DNA from: Fontibacillus phaseoli
GTDB taxonomy: Bacteria > Bacillota > Bacilli > Paenibacillales > Paenibacillaceae
Assembly: GCF_003337355.1 (NCBI RefSeq)
Contig: NZ_QPJW01000001.1
Span: 992,001-1,056,000 of the forward strand
DNA length: 64,000 nt
Direction: 5' to 3'
The position numbers and the translations under genes were made by a program. Shown piece by piece: positions 1-8,581 of the stretch (within the stretch, counting starts at the first letter, position 1; each line of letters opens with the position of its first letter). A model generated the notes under the pieces. That model did no database searches. It saw nothing but the letters and a program-made list of their open reading frames with translations, and had not been told where the DNA came from.

Positions 1-31
1 AGCGGGAGGACTGCGACAAGTAAACGAGCCT

Positions 32-267
32 TTACTTCTCCATAATGCTTTTAAGCTTCATCAGAACGTTTGATTTCATTTTGGAAACAGCTTGTCTGCT
101 GTTCCTAAAAGTTGAGCAATTTCCTTGTCTGTTTTATCTTCGTAATACTTAAGGTACATATGTCTTTGTTCTTTTGACGTTAGATACGATATTTCAGAAA
201 TTTGAGAAAAAAGCGTCTCCAGAATTGCTTCACACTGAACATAATTGATATTGATTATCAATATCAA
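32..267 (-). pseudogene. Frameshifted sigma-70 region 4-like HTH protein
   Basis: The reading frame begins inside the palindrome shared with the divergent suf operon. It encodes a short helix-turn-helix protein of sigma-region-4 type, with the recognisable stretch SKEQRHMYLKYYEDKTDKEI followed by AQLLGT. Just after LLGT the frame breaks and ends early. A one-base shift restores the expected recognition helix, SRQAVSKMKS, and a basic tail ending IMEK and a stop at 32-34. Such small sigma-like proteins occur in conjugative elements and as accessory regulators. The single shift suggests recent inactivation or a sequencing error. Its start position inside the Fur-type palindrome suggests iron control was once shared. 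The family is clear; its target is unknown. Confidence 0.6.
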
Positions 268-279
268 TTATGTTAATAT
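241..279 (+). promoter_or_regulatory. Fur-type box overlapping the suf operon promoter
   Basis: Positions 241-271 form a 31-bp palindrome that is perfect apart from its central base at 256. The 19-bp core at 247-265 differs from the classical Fur box GATAATGATAATCATTATC only at symmetric positions 5 and 15 and at the centre. A good sigma-A promoter overlaps it: TTGATT at 251-256, a 17-bp spacer, and TAATAT at 274-279. Bound repressor would cover the -35 region, so the downstream MarR-suf operon is probably induced by iron limitation. The family (Fur rather than Zur or PerR) is inferred from the box only. Confidence 0.7.
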
Positions 280-373
280 TATTTTGTTTACATGTGAACA
301 AAAAAAGAAAAACAATCTATTGCTGATACTGAACTTGGTCTGCAACTACTACAAGAGAGGGGAGATTGCGAAA

Positions 374-895
374 TTGGAGTTTCAAAATGATTTTAAAGGT
401 CATCTTTACGAGCAATATATTAAAATGCTGCATCTGAATGAGTTGTATACGGAGCATGAAATTAACATGTTTCGGCAACAAGCCAGAAAGCACCAGATTG
501 ACATGCTCTCTAACAATATTACCAGTGTCCACGTTATCGATTGCATTGGTGATTATGAGCCTATAAATCATACCGGAATTGTAAGGGAAATGGATTTATC
601 CAAAGCAAGCATTACTAATATTTGTTCAAGGCTGCTGGAAACGGGCTTTATTAGGAAAAGTCAGCTGAACAACAATCGTAAGGAGATTTACTTTAGCTTA
701 ACGGATAAGGGGAGACACGTTTATCGTTTGCATAAAGAGCTGCACAAAGAAAAAGAAGAAAGGTTTTACCAATTCATTGAGTCCTATTCAGAGGCTGAGC
801 TGCAGACTATTGGAAAATTTATGAGTGATTTGGTGGCGCGTGCCGAAGAATACTCCGAAGGGAAGTTTACGATAAATGACGACATTAAAGATTGA
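374..895 (+). CDS. MarR-family transcriptional regulator heading the suf operon
   Basis: A protein of about 173 aa with a winged helix-turn-helix in the middle: the recognition part reads DLSKASITNICSRLLETGFI, then an Asn/Arg-rich wing (QLNNNRKEIYF) and a TDKG turn typical of MarR proteins. The TTG start is chosen because a purine-rich AGAGGGGAG lies about 9 bases upstream. A longer in-frame start near 245 would fall inside the operator. It is the first gene after the Fur-type promoter, and its 3' end overlaps the sufC start by 20 bases, implying translational coupling. It may regulate suf or sense metal or oxidative stress. The ligand is unknown. Confidence 0.8.
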   Translation: MEFQNDFKGHLYEQYIKMLHLNELYTEHEINMFRQQARKHQIDMLSNNITSVHVIDCIGDYEPINHTGIVREMDLSKASITNICSRLLETGFIRKSQLNNNRKEIYFSLTDKGRHVYRLHKELHKEKEERFYQFIESYSEAELQTIGKFMSDLVARAEEYSEGKFTINDDIKD

Positions 896-1655
896 GGAAT
901 TAAGATCCAAGATTGAAGGGAAAGAAATATTAAAAGGGCTCACACTGGAGATTCATGGTGGAGAGATTCATGCGATTATGGGGCCTAATGGGACAGGGAA
1001 AAGTACGTTGGCTTCAGCTTTAATGGGCCATCCCAAATATGAGGTTACCGGCGGCAAGGTGACATTGGACAATGAAGACCTTCTGGAGATGGAGGTGGAT
1101 GAGCGTGCCCAGGCAGGCTTGTTCCTCGCTATGCAATACCCAAGTGAAATTGCCGGCGTGACCAACTCGGACTTTCTCAGAAGTGCCATCAATGCACGGC
1201 GTGAAGAAGGCGATGAGATATCCTTAATCCGTTTTATCCGTAAAATGGAGAGCAAAATGAAGGGGCTGGAGATGAACCCGGAATTTGCGCATCGTTATTT
1301 GAATGAGGGATTCTCCGGCGGTGAAAAAAAGCGGAATGAGATTTTGCAAATGATGCTACTTGAACCCAAGTTTGTGATCCTGGATGAAGTGGATTCCGGA
1401 CTTGATATTGATGCACTGCGTATTGTGGCCAATGGCGTAAATGAAATGCGCAGCCCGGATAGAGGCTTTTTAATCATCACCCATTATCAACGACTGTTGA
1501 ATTATATTACCCCGGATTTTGTGCATGTCATGATGCAAGGCCGGATAGTTAAATCTGGCGGTCCGGAGCTTGCCCACCGTTTGGAGGCCGAAGGGTACGA
1601 TTGGGTGAAAGAGGAGCTTGGGATTGCGGATGAGAAGGTAGGCGAGGAAGTTTAA
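876..1655 (+). CDS. sufC: Fe-S cluster assembly ATPase SufC
   Basis: A 259-aa cytoplasmic ABC-type ATPase that drives the SufBCD scaffold in iron-sulfur cluster assembly. The Walker A motif GPNGTGKST is at residues 36-44, the signature is SGGEKKRNEI, and Walker B is FVILDEVDSGLD, with the SufC-specific DSGLD. Length matches the family (about 250-260 aa). The start overlaps the end of the MarR gene, and sufD follows 23 bases after the stop, so the genes are one operon. No membrane segments are present, as expected for SufC. Confidence 0.95.
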   Translation: MTTLKIEELRSKIEGKEILKGLTLEIHGGEIHAIMGPNGTGKSTLASALMGHPKYEVTGGKVTLDNEDLLEMEVDERAQAGLFLAMQYPSEIAGVTNSDFLRSAINARREEGDEISLIRFIRKMESKMKGLEMNPEFAHRYLNEGFSGGEKKRNEILQMMLLEPKFVILDEVDSGLDIDALRIVANGVNEMRSPDRGFLIITHYQRLLNYITPDFVHVMMQGRIVKSGGPELAHRLEAEGYDWVKEELGIADEKVGEEV

Positions 1656-1678
1656 AAGCGGGAGAGGAGGAAACGCAA

Positions 1679-2986
1679 GTGGGTATACAGACGAGAATTT
1701 CAATGAATGCGAACGCTTTACGCGCTTGGTCAAGTGCTATGGGTGAGCCTCATTGGCTGCTTGAACGCCGGATTCAGGCACTTGAGCTGGCAGGAGCGCT
1801 GGAGCTGCCTAAAGTGGAGAAAACCAAACTTGAGAAATGGGATATCTACGAAACCGGAGATTACAAAGCGGAGCATCCGTGGTCAGGTTTGGAAGATGCG
1901 CCGGAGGTTGTTCGAGGTTTGGTTGCTTCTCCAGTGAATGGAGGACTAATCGTTCAGTTCAATTCGGATGTAGTGTATACGAAATTGTCCGAGAGCTTAG
2001 CCGCCCAGGGAGTAATTTTAACGGACCTGCATACTGCGGCAAAAGAGCATGAGGAGTTGGTTCAGCGTTATCTCTATCAGGCAGTGAAGCCGGAAGAGCA
2101 CAGATTGTCTGCTGTGCACAGTGCCTTATGGAGTGGTGGCGTTTTTCTATATGTCCCAGATGGTATAGAGGTTGAAGTTCCCATTCAAGCGATCTTTTAT
2201 AGCGATACGAGCGGGGCGCTTTTTGCTCCTCACATCTTGATTGTGACTGGTAACAACAGCAAGATCAGCTATGTGGATCATTGTATATCGAGAAGAGATG
2301 ATATCAAGGTTTTGCATAATGGTGTGGTAGAGGTGTTTGCAGGGGCAGGCTCCAAGGTGCAGGTCGCTTCTGTTCATCAGCTTGCTGCAGCAACAACGGA
2401 CTTCACCCAGCGGCGTGCGATTGTGCTTGCGGATGGCGGTGTAGAATGGATTGTCGGTGAGATGAATAATGGCTATACCGCCAGTGATACCAAGACAATA
2501 CTCCAGGGCAACGGGTCCGTCTCTGACGCTAAGGTGATTGCGATAGGCTCTGGGGACCAGAAATTGAGTTATACTACGCAAGCCCAGCATTTTGGCAGAA
2601 GCTCGGTGAGCCAAATGATCACACGCGCAGTAATGCGTGAAGAAGCTACGGCCATTATCAACGGGATTACAAAAATTGAAAAAGGTGCAACCCATTGTGA
2701 TGGTCAGCAAACAGAACGTGTATTGATGTTAAGTCCAAATGCGCGCGGTGATGCCAATCCGATCCTGCTGATAGATGAGGATGATGTAACCGCCGGTCAT
2801 GCTGCATCCGTGGGGCAAGTAAATGCGGAACAAATCTATTATCTGATGTCGCGCGGGATCTCACGGAGTGAAGCCGAATATCTTGTTATTTTCGGATTCC
2901 TCGCTCCTGTCATTTCGGAGATCCCGCTGGAGGGAGTGCGTAGCCGCCTGCAGGATGTAGTGGAGAAAAAACTTGGCAGATCATAG
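1679..2986 (+). CDS. sufD: Fe-S cluster assembly protein SufD
   Basis: A 435-aa beta-helix scaffold protein, partner of SufB and SufC. The GTG start is supported by GGAGAGGAGG 8 bases upstream. Visible family features are the core block SAVHSALWSGGVFLYVPDGI, the C-terminal block with TAGHAASVG (the conserved His of SufD) and YLMSRGISRSEAEYLVIFGF. It stands directly between sufC and sufB. In the usual Bacillales order sufS and sufU would lie between sufD and sufB, but here only 53 bases separate them. The gene looks intact. Confidence 0.95.
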   Translation: MGIQTRISMNANALRAWSSAMGEPHWLLERRIQALELAGALELPKVEKTKLEKWDIYETGDYKAEHPWSGLEDAPEVVRGLVASPVNGGLIVQFNSDVVYTKLSESLAAQGVILTDLHTAAKEHEELVQRYLYQAVKPEEHRLSAVHSALWSGGVFLYVPDGIEVEVPIQAIFYSDTSGALFAPHILIVTGNNSKISYVDHCISRRDDIKVLHNGVVEVFAGAGSKVQVASVHQLAAATTDFTQRRAIVLADGGVEWIVGEMNNGYTASDTKTILQGNGSVSDAKVIAIGSGDQKLSYTTQAQHFGRSSVSQMITRAVMREEATAIINGITKIEKGATHCDGQQTERVLMLSPNARGDANPILLIDEDDVTAGHAASVGQVNAEQIYYLMSRGISRSEAEYLVIFGFLAPVISEIPLEGVRSRLQDVVEKKLGRS

Positions 2987-3039
2987 GGAATCAGAGCCAA
3001 TCAAATTGAGTCTTATGGAGTTTAAAAGGAGCGATAACA

Positions 3040-4437
3040 ATGGCTAAAAAAGCGCCGGACATGGGTGAATATAAATATGGGTTTCGCGATGAGCACCAGT
3101 CTATTTTTCAATCTGGAAAAGGTCTGACTGAAGAGATTGTCCGAGAAATTTCCCGGATCAAGGAAGAGCCGGAGTGGATGCTCGATTTTCGGCTGAAAGC
3201 TTTGAAGCAATTCTACAAAATGCCGATGCCTCAATGGGGAGCGGATTTGTCCGGACTAAATCTTGATAACATCCAATATTACGTTCGCCCTTCCGAAAAA
3301 CAGGGAAAGACCTGGGAGGAAGTTCCCTCCGAGATTAAAGCAACCTTTGACAAGCTGGGGATTCCTGAAGCGGAGCAAAAGTTTCTGGCAGGCGTATCCG
3401 CTCAATACGAGTCGGAAGTAGTCTATCACAGTATGCGGAAGGAACTGGAGGATCAGGGCGTTGTTTTCCTTGATACGGATACTGCTTTAAAGCAATATCC
3501 TGAAGTGTTCAAGCAACATTTTGGAACGATCATCCCTCCCGCTGACAATAAATTTGCGGCGCTTAACAGTGCGGTTTGGTCAGGCGGCAGCTTTGTATAC
3601 ATTCCGAGGGGCGTTCAATGTGAGGTTCCTATACAAGGGTATTTTCGTATTAATTCTGAAAATATGGGACAATTCGAGCGGACATTAATTATTGCCGAAG
3701 AGGGTAGCTTTGTCCATTATGTTGAAGGATGTACAGCACCTATTTATAGTACCAGTTCTCTGCATAGCGGAGTTATTGAAATTATTTGCCGGAAAGATTC
3801 CCGTGTCCGATACACGACAATCCAGAATTGGGCTCCTAATATCTACAACTTGGTAACCCAAAGGGCTGTGGCAGAGGAAAATGCCACAATGGAATGGGTG
3901 GACGGCAACATCGGCTCCAAGGTAACCATGAAGTATCCGGCTGTAATATTGAAAGGAAGGGGAGCCAAGGGGTCCATCCTGTCTATTGCCGTAGCCGGTA
4001 AAGATCAGCATCAAGATGCCGGCGCGAAAGTAATTCACCTTGCTCCCGAGACAACATCTACGATTATATCCAAATCTATCAGCAAGCAGGGTGGCAAAGT
4101 AAACTACCGGGGATTGTCAAGCTTCAGCCGCGATTCCGCAGGATCCAAGTCCAATATTAAGTGTGATACGTTAATTTTGGACAATCTCTCAACATCAGAT
4201 ACGATTCCGTACAATGAAATTAAAAACGATCAGATTACTTTGGAGCACGAAGCAACAGTATCCAAAGTGTCCGAGGAGCAATTATTTTACTTAATGAGCC
4301 GCGGGCTTACAGAACAAGATGCCACACAAATGATTGTAATGGGCTTTATTGAGCCGTTTACCAAAGAACTGCCGATGGAATATGCCGTTGAAATGAATCG
4401 GCTGATTCAATTTGAAATGGAAGGAAGCATCGGTTGA
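3040..4437 (+). CDS. sufB: Fe-S cluster assembly protein SufB
   Basis: A 465-aa scaffold subunit on which the new Fe-S cluster is built. Family blocks seen are [18 protein letters not shown] at the N terminus, [16 protein letters not shown], and the C-terminal [12 protein letters not shown], whose Cys corresponds to the cluster/persulfide cysteine of SufB. It ends [19 protein letters not shown] as in other Firmicutes. The ATG is preceded by AAAGGAG. The length is standard. Together with sufC and sufD it makes a complete SufBC2D scaffold, but no cysteine desulfurase is encoded nearby, so sulfur must come from elsewhere in the genome. Confidence 0.95.
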   Translation: MAKKAPDMGEYKYGFRDEHQSIFQSGKGLTEEIVREISRIKEEPEWMLDFRLKALKQFYKMPMPQWGADLSGLNLDNIQYYVRPSEKQGKTWEEVPSEIKATFDKLGIPEAEQKFLAGVSAQYESEVVYHSMRKELEDQGVVFLDTDTALKQYPEVFKQHFGTIIPPADNKFAALNSAVWSGGSFVYIPRGVQCEVPIQGYFRINSENMGQFERTLIIAEEGSFVHYVEGCTAPIYSTSSLHSGVIEIICRKDSRVRYTTIQNWAPNIYNLVTQRAVAEENATMEWVDGNIGSKVTMKYPAVILKGRGAKGSILSIAVAGKDQHQDAGAKVIHLAPETTSTIISKSISKQGGKVNYRGLSSFSRDSAGSKSNIKCDTLILDNLSTSDTIPYNEIKNDQITLEHEATVSKVSEEQLFYLMSRGLTEQDATQMIVMGFIEPFTKELPMEYAVEMNRLIQFEMEGSIG

Positions 4438-4479
4438 TTTATTAATTTAATCAATCAAGCGTTTTACTTTTTAGGAGGC

Positions 4480-4719
4480 ATGGGGTGTATTTTAATGAAG
4501 AAAAATAACTCAGACATCTCAGAATTAGAGCAAATTACTCGAGAGAAAAAGAAAATTCAGTTCTATCTTAATATGCTCTTAGGACTGAGTGCAAGTTGTG
4601 GTGTGATGATACCTACAGATCCAATTTATACGATTTTAATGGAACTTTCAGATCAAGAGGCCTCTCTAATAAAAAAGTCAAAGGATCAATCAGAACATCC
4701 AGAACGAAACAGGGCCTGA
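4480..4719 (+). CDS. Small hypothetical protein in the suf operon
   Basis: A protein of up to 79 aa that I do not recognise. A perfect AGGAGG lies at 4473-4478, too close to the first ATG at 4480. The ATG at 4495 (giving MKKNNSDIS and a 74-aa product) may be the true start, with GGGGTG as its own ribosome binding site. The protein is charged and probably helical, with a Lys/Glu-rich stretch EQITREKKKIQFYLNMLLG, a single cysteine in SASCGVMIP, and a hydrophilic tail. It sits 42 bases after sufB and 38 before the Nfu gene, so it is most likely co-transcribed with them. No function is assigned. Confidence 0.6.
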   Translation: MGCILMKKNNSDISELEQITREKKKIQFYLNMLLGLSASCGVMIPTDPIYTILMELSDQEASLIKKSKDQSEHPERNRA

Positions 4720-4757
4720 ATTGACTATTGTTAAAATAATGAGAGGAGGGTGGCATA

Positions 4758-4997
4758 ATGGAGGACAAGAGAATTTTATTCGATGAAGTATCGGAAGTGC
4801 TTCTCAAACTACGTCCTTTCTTACTGCGTGACGGTGGAGATGCTGAACTGGTCGAGGTTGAGAACGGTACAGCCAAATTAAGATTTTTGGGAGCTTGCAA
4901 TGGTTGCCCAAGTGCTACGATTACGTTAAAGGCTGCTATTGAGCGCGCAATTCTTGAAGAGATTGAAGAGATTAAAGAAGTTGTACAAGTATTCTGA
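4758..4997 (+). CDS. NifU C-terminal domain (Nfu) Fe-S carrier protein
   Basis: A 79-aa protein consisting of a single NifU C-terminal domain. The hallmark pair of cysteines is in GACNGCPSA (CxxC), which binds a bridging Fe-S cluster in dimeric Nfu carriers, and the preceding [16 protein letters not shown] block is typical. GAGAGGAGGG lies just upstream of the ATG. It is the last gene of the suf operon and probably receives clusters from SufBCD and passes them to target enzymes. Short stand-alone Nfu proteins (YutI type) are usual in Firmicutes. Confidence 0.88.
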   Translation: MEDKRILFDEVSEVLLKLRPFLLRDGGDAELVEVENGTAKLRFLGACNGCPSATITLKAAIERAILEEIEEIKEVVQVF

Positions 4998-5731
4998 ATT
5001 TATTTAGGTAAAAGACACTAAATGTATCCTCAAATGTACGCATACTGTGTGTCTGAGGCATCTTGAGAGAGCTGTCAACACTCATTCGCTCGTACTCACC
5101 ATAGAGAAAGGAGCACACTTGAAGTGAATAATATGAAGGTATAAAAGATCAAGAAGCAGTCAAAGTTATGGCTTCTTATAAATGGGAATATGGAATGAGA
5201 AAGGCAACTATATATAGAATAAAATGATAATATTTAGCTAAAATTAAATATTTTGAAAAATGCAAAGCCATATGAAGTGTACTCCATATGGCTTTGCAAA
5301 TAATTAGTTGTAAAGATAAAAATCAATGCAACTAACTGCCAGTATAAAAGTAATTGTCAACTGTTGCTTGCAATCTTCATGAATGATTTCATTTTTGCGT
5401 ATTTATTGATAACTGGCTCATAATGGGTAATCAACTTGGTTATACGAAGGTGCTTGAGAATATGACGGGTGAGAATTGGTTTGAGAGTACTACGCTGTTA
5501 CATATGTATAATATAGCGTAGGTATGCAGACTCCGGGGTATGAATACTTCGGCGACGGGATATCCACACCTCCTTTTGGCGAAGGGCCTGTGAAGCCGGT
5601 TTCAATGCGGTATAGTTGCTGGTGGCGGTAAGTTCATTAAACTCACTTTTCTGTTAATGGTGATTGTAGTAAATTGAAAAATTAACAAGACCAGTTTTTC
5701 CGAACGTAAGGTCTCAATAGAGGAGTTAACA
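4998..5731. other. Gene-poor interval with decayed coding traces
   Basis: No intact gene was found in these 734 bases. Between about 5400 and 5630 short open stretches in different frames (for example NQLGYTKVLENMTGENWFES, then GYEYFGDGISTPPFGEGP) look like remnants of a degraded gene, but I cannot name the family. A small in-frame stretch near 5130-5228 has no convincing start. The only clear structure is the hairpin listed separately. Confidence 0.4.
5261..5298. terminator. Long perfect hairpin after the suf operon
   Basis: A 14-bp perfect inverted repeat (TGCAAAGCCATATG and its complement) with a 10-base loop. It lacks a long T run, so its strength as an intrinsic terminator is uncertain. 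It lies about 260 bases beyond the last suf-operon gene and is the only strong hairpin there. Confidence 0.5.
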
Positions 5732-6670
5732 ATGACAAAAGAACGTAAAATTTTTTTTACCATAACCATACTCTATACACTTTTAATTCTTTATTTTATG
5801 TTTTCCGCCTTTAATAGAATGGATGCCTTAGACTAAACAACGGGCTATACCTTTATTTTTTTGCCGGACAATTCCTTTAATTTGCCAACAATATCTGACC
5901 TTCTGCATCCTCCCCTCATGGATTTGGTGGGCTTCGGAAACCTTATAGCCTTTATCCCTTTCGGTATATTCATCCCATTGTTATATCGTATCTCCTTTAT
6001 TCGCTTCATTACAATGTTCTTTCTGGCGATTATGGTAATGGAAACCATGCAGGCACTATCGTTTCTCGGCAGCTTCGACATTAACGACGCCCTTCTGAAT
6101 TCATTAGGCGTAGCAATCGGTTTTGGGGCGTACAAGCTTGGTTTTCGTTCAAGTAATATTCGGCGCAATATTGTAATAACCTCCATTTCCTGTATGGTTC
6201 TGTTTCTAGGGGTATGGGGATTATCTGGGATTGTGGATAAAGCGTTAACCAAAGAAGAAGGTCCCTTTCTGGCGATAAACGAATTGATCGACAGTTCCGG
6301 AAATACATCAACTGGTAACAATATAAACAGCTTTAGAATAAGCCCTCAAGACATAAAACCCCGCTTTAATATATATGGCGTTGAAGGTAGGAATATGGAA
6401 ACGTTCACGTATAAGTATAAAGAGCAGATGACATTGTCTTTGTATTATGGAACTCCTGAACCATCGGATTATTTGGGAAGCGTTAGGGTTTCCGTTGATG
6501 GACAAGAAGTTTTAAATAGTTCTGGAGAAGTTCAACGCCTCTATCCTGAGCTGTTCCCGGCAATGTTTAAAATTCCTATTCAAGCAGGTGGTGAACTCAC
6601 GATAACTATTGAGGGGAACGAAAAAGTATGGGATGTCGGGTATAGGAAGATGCAATATCCTTGGAATTGA
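5732..6670 (+). pseudogene. VanZ-like membrane protein, copy 1, interrupted by a nonsense codon
   Basis: Translation from ATG 5732, behind an AGAGGAG site, gives a first membrane segment (KIFFTITILYTLLILYFMF) and then meets an in-frame TAA at 5834-5836. The same frame continues to 6670 with the VanZ-like core (DLLHPPLMDLVGFGNLIAF, FIPFG) and further membrane helices, then an extracytoplasmic beta-rich tail ending KMQYPWN. A second copy at 13402 reads through the equivalent point, with EHLPGYTF where this copy has a stop before TTGYTF. VanZ-family proteins are small membrane proteins; the family includes the teicoplanin-resistance protein VanZ. Restart inside the gene is possible but has no ribosome binding site. 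Confidence 0.7.
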
Positions 6671-6691
6671 GTCCATTGATTAAATTCGACT

Positions 6692-7011
6692 TACGAGGAC
6701 TTCATCATTCCCAAGGCCGATTCCGACTAGGATGTGCGATGGGTGCTGAAAAAGGCGGGCATCAGTTCTCGGCCGGGGACGGTTACGCCATTATTGCCAT
6801 GGTGGAAAAAGGCCTGGGCAGCAGCATCCTCCCGGAGCTGGTCACCCGGTTCCAGCATGAGCATGTAGCCATGCTTGAGCTGGAAGAGCGCAACTTCCGT
6901 TCCCTTGGCCTCGCGGGTCAACTCGATGAAATATGCTTCACCAGCAACGCGGCGGTTTCTGCAGCATGTGCAGAGCTGGTCGTCCGGCCAGGGAGTGATT
7001 TGACCCAGTAA
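6692..7011 (+). pseudogene. Remnant of a LysR-family regulator (effector domain)
   Basis: Two reading frames together spell the end of a LysR substrate-binding domain. The first reads YEDFIIPKADSD, hits TAG at 6728-6730, and continues DVRWVLKKAGI. After a shift near 6760 the second frame reads AGDGYAIIAMVEKGLGSSIL and PELVTRF, a very typical LysR block. No DNA-binding domain is left. The fragment lies 21 bases after the broken VanZ-like gene and converges with the next regulator. It is a dead gene from an earlier arrangement. Confidence 0.65.
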
Positions 7012-7034
7012 ACATGCCTTTTTGCCAATGGTCA

Positions 7035-8348
7035 TCATTTGCTTAATTTTCGTCCTTCGTTGTCAAGAAACAACAGCTCGTAGTATTTTTTTGGCCGCCC
7101 TTTACTGTTGTCCCGTTTTTCAAATACCGTTTGTACGTACTTACTTTCTTCAATTTTGTTAAGGATACGGTTTGCACCTCTGACGGTCATGGACAGGCAC
7201 TCGGCAACATCCTCAGAGGATAATTTATTGGTTCTCATGATTTCTGCATAGGACATGATTTTTTGCAAATTGATGTTGTTGATTCCGATCCTTTTGGCTA
7301 ACGCAATGATTTCCGGGTCCCCCTGTTCGGAGAACTGGATGACATTCATGCTCCGCATGGGGCCGACAACCTTCTGATTCTCGTCTATAAAAAAGCTGCA
7401 ACTGCCCGTAAAGGCCTCCGCCTGTCTGTGAGCTTTGGTAGCGTTGACGTTCGCTTGAAAATATTCATGCCCCGAGCCCCACCCAATCTTCACCTTGTCG
7501 CTTATGCGCTCTTCCAGATATTCCAGCAGGGTGCAGTTATGCGCGTTAGAGGTGATCCTCATGAAATTTCCGTAGGTAGTGTACAGTCTGACAAAGCCTT
7601 CTGAAATTTGGGCCGTGTCTGCCAGATTCATGCTGTCCAGAAACCTGCCGACAAGGACTTTTAGCTCATGAAGCTGCTCTTCAGAGGGTGGCTGCTCTGT
7701 TATGGCCGATAAGCATGCAACAACTGCCCTCTGGTTCTTAAGCTTGAGGATGGTAATTTCGTTGATGATCTCGCTTATGGTCTCTTTGACGTTCTCCAAG
7801 GTGGGGCGGATTAAGATATATCTGACTCCGTGCTTTTGCAGTTCCGGGACAAAATGGCCGAACGCCGTGATGGATAGGTCTATTTTCTCATCTTCCCACA
7901 GCGTGATATGGTTCTCCAGCATGATCTCCACCCGTTTGAGCAAATCTCCGCTGTCAATGGGTTTGCCCTCATGAGTCAGGTATTGCTGGAATTCGCTGAA
8001 AGACTCGATGATATACGCATAATCCACATAGATCCGAGAGATATCCAGCCCATGTTCTGTAACCAGCAGCCGGAAAAGCTCCCTGTACAGCAGGTTCTCA
8101 TCATCCTGCAAAATGTGAACAGGCACCTTGTCATCCAGGCTTTCCTTATCGATGGACTCGTAAAGCATCCTGCCGCTGATCACAAATCCATCCACCGAAT
8201 CCAGGTTTTTGAGATAGATGTCTGTTGTTTCCCGGAAATTGCTGATTGTAAGAAACCGGAACTGACATAGTGGCCGCATTTCTTCTTCAATGGCGCGGAA
8301 ATAGTCCATATGGGTCTCAGGCGTGATAATACCCAGCTTGATTTTCAT
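7035..8348 (-). CDS. Unusual winged-helix regulator of the adjacent catabolic operon
   Basis: A 437-aa soluble protein read divergently from the amidohydrolase operon. Residues 1-200 form an alpha/beta domain (KLGIITPETHMDYF, VDGFVISGRML) reminiscent of periplasmic-binding-like or PrpR-type sensor domains. Residues about 220-350 look like a nucleotide-cyclase-like or GGDEF-like fold without catalytic motifs (KIGWGSGHEYFQANVNATKA). Residues about 370-437 are a winged helix (LSSEDVAECLSMTVRGANRI) with a basic tail, KGRPKKYYEL. I cannot place it in a named family. Its position and the shared 212-base intergenic region suggest that it controls the operon and itself. No signal peptide or membrane segment is seen. 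Confidence 0.7.
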   Translation of the reverse strand: MKIKLGIITPETHMDYFRAIEEEMRPLCQFRFLTISNFRETTDIYLKNLDSVDGFVISGRMLYESIDKESLDDKVPVHILQDDENLLYRELFRLLVTEHGLDISRIYVDYAYIIESFSEFQQYLTHEGKPIDSGDLLKRVEIMLENHITLWEDEKIDLSITAFGHFVPELQKHGVRYILIRPTLENVKETISEIINEITILKLKNQRAVVACLSAITEQPPSEEQLHELKVLVGRFLDSMNLADTAQISEGFVRLYTTYGNFMRITSNAHNCTLLEYLEERISDKVKIGWGSGHEYFQANVNATKAHRQAEAFTGSCSFFIDENQKVVGPMRSMNVIQFSEQGDPEIIALAKRIGINNINLQKIMSYAEIMRTNKLSSEDVAECLSMTVRGANRILNKIEESKYVQTVFEKRDNSKGRPKKYYELLFLDNEGRKLSK

Positions 8349-8387
8349 GATAGATTCCTTTCATAAACAGTTCAATCAAAAGAGTTA

Positions 8388-8408
8388 TATCACAATAAAT
8401 GTGATATT
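8388..8408. promoter_or_regulatory. Inverted repeat upstream of the divergent regulator
   Basis: Arms ATATCACA and TGTGATAT separated by ATAAA lie 40-60 bases upstream of the minus-strand regulator start. This is a plausible operator for its autoregulation or for a second factor. Confidence 0.45.
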
Positions 8409-8435
8409 ACAATGTTCCGCCAGCCTCTGAATTAA

Positions 8436-8513
8436 TGTTCTTAAAATGTCTTAATATCTCTTGACAAGGAATAAAAATGCAAGTACGATAAATTTGTTCT
8501 TAAAAAGTCTTAA
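8436..8513 (+). promoter_or_regulatory. Promoter of the catabolic operon flanked by two direct-repeat operators
   Basis: A strong sigma-A promoter is visible: TTGACA at 8461-8466, a 17-bp spacer and TACGAT at 8484-8489. Two copies of a 19-bp motif, TGTTCTTAAAAxGTCTTAA, lie at 8436-8454 (directly upstream of the -35) and 8495-8513 (at the expected transcription start). They differ at one base. The spacing of 59 bp between copies, in the same orientation, fits a dimeric or looping regulator; the upstream copy could activate and the downstream copy repress. Confidence 0.65.
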
Positions 8514-8581
8514 AATACAAAGGGGGGAATGTTAACTCTGTTCTAACGTTCATTTAATTTGTGCTTTGGGAGATGTTCATT

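Noticed and set aside
245..373. Longer N terminus of the MarR gene starting inside the palindrome
   Set aside because: It would place the start within the operator and upstream of the -10, with no ribosome binding site; TTG 374 has a good one.
2147..2710. Long open frame antisense to sufD
   Set aside because: It is a shadow of the conserved sufD gene, with no ribosome binding site and no protein-like pattern.
5132..5228. Small open stretch ending MRKATIYRIK after the suf operon
   Set aside because: The start is separated from the only good ribosome binding site by a frame change; too short to support.
8520..8546. Possible leader peptide MLTLF before the M20 gene
   Set aside because: It has a good-looking GGGGGGA site but only five codons and no attenuator structure behind it.
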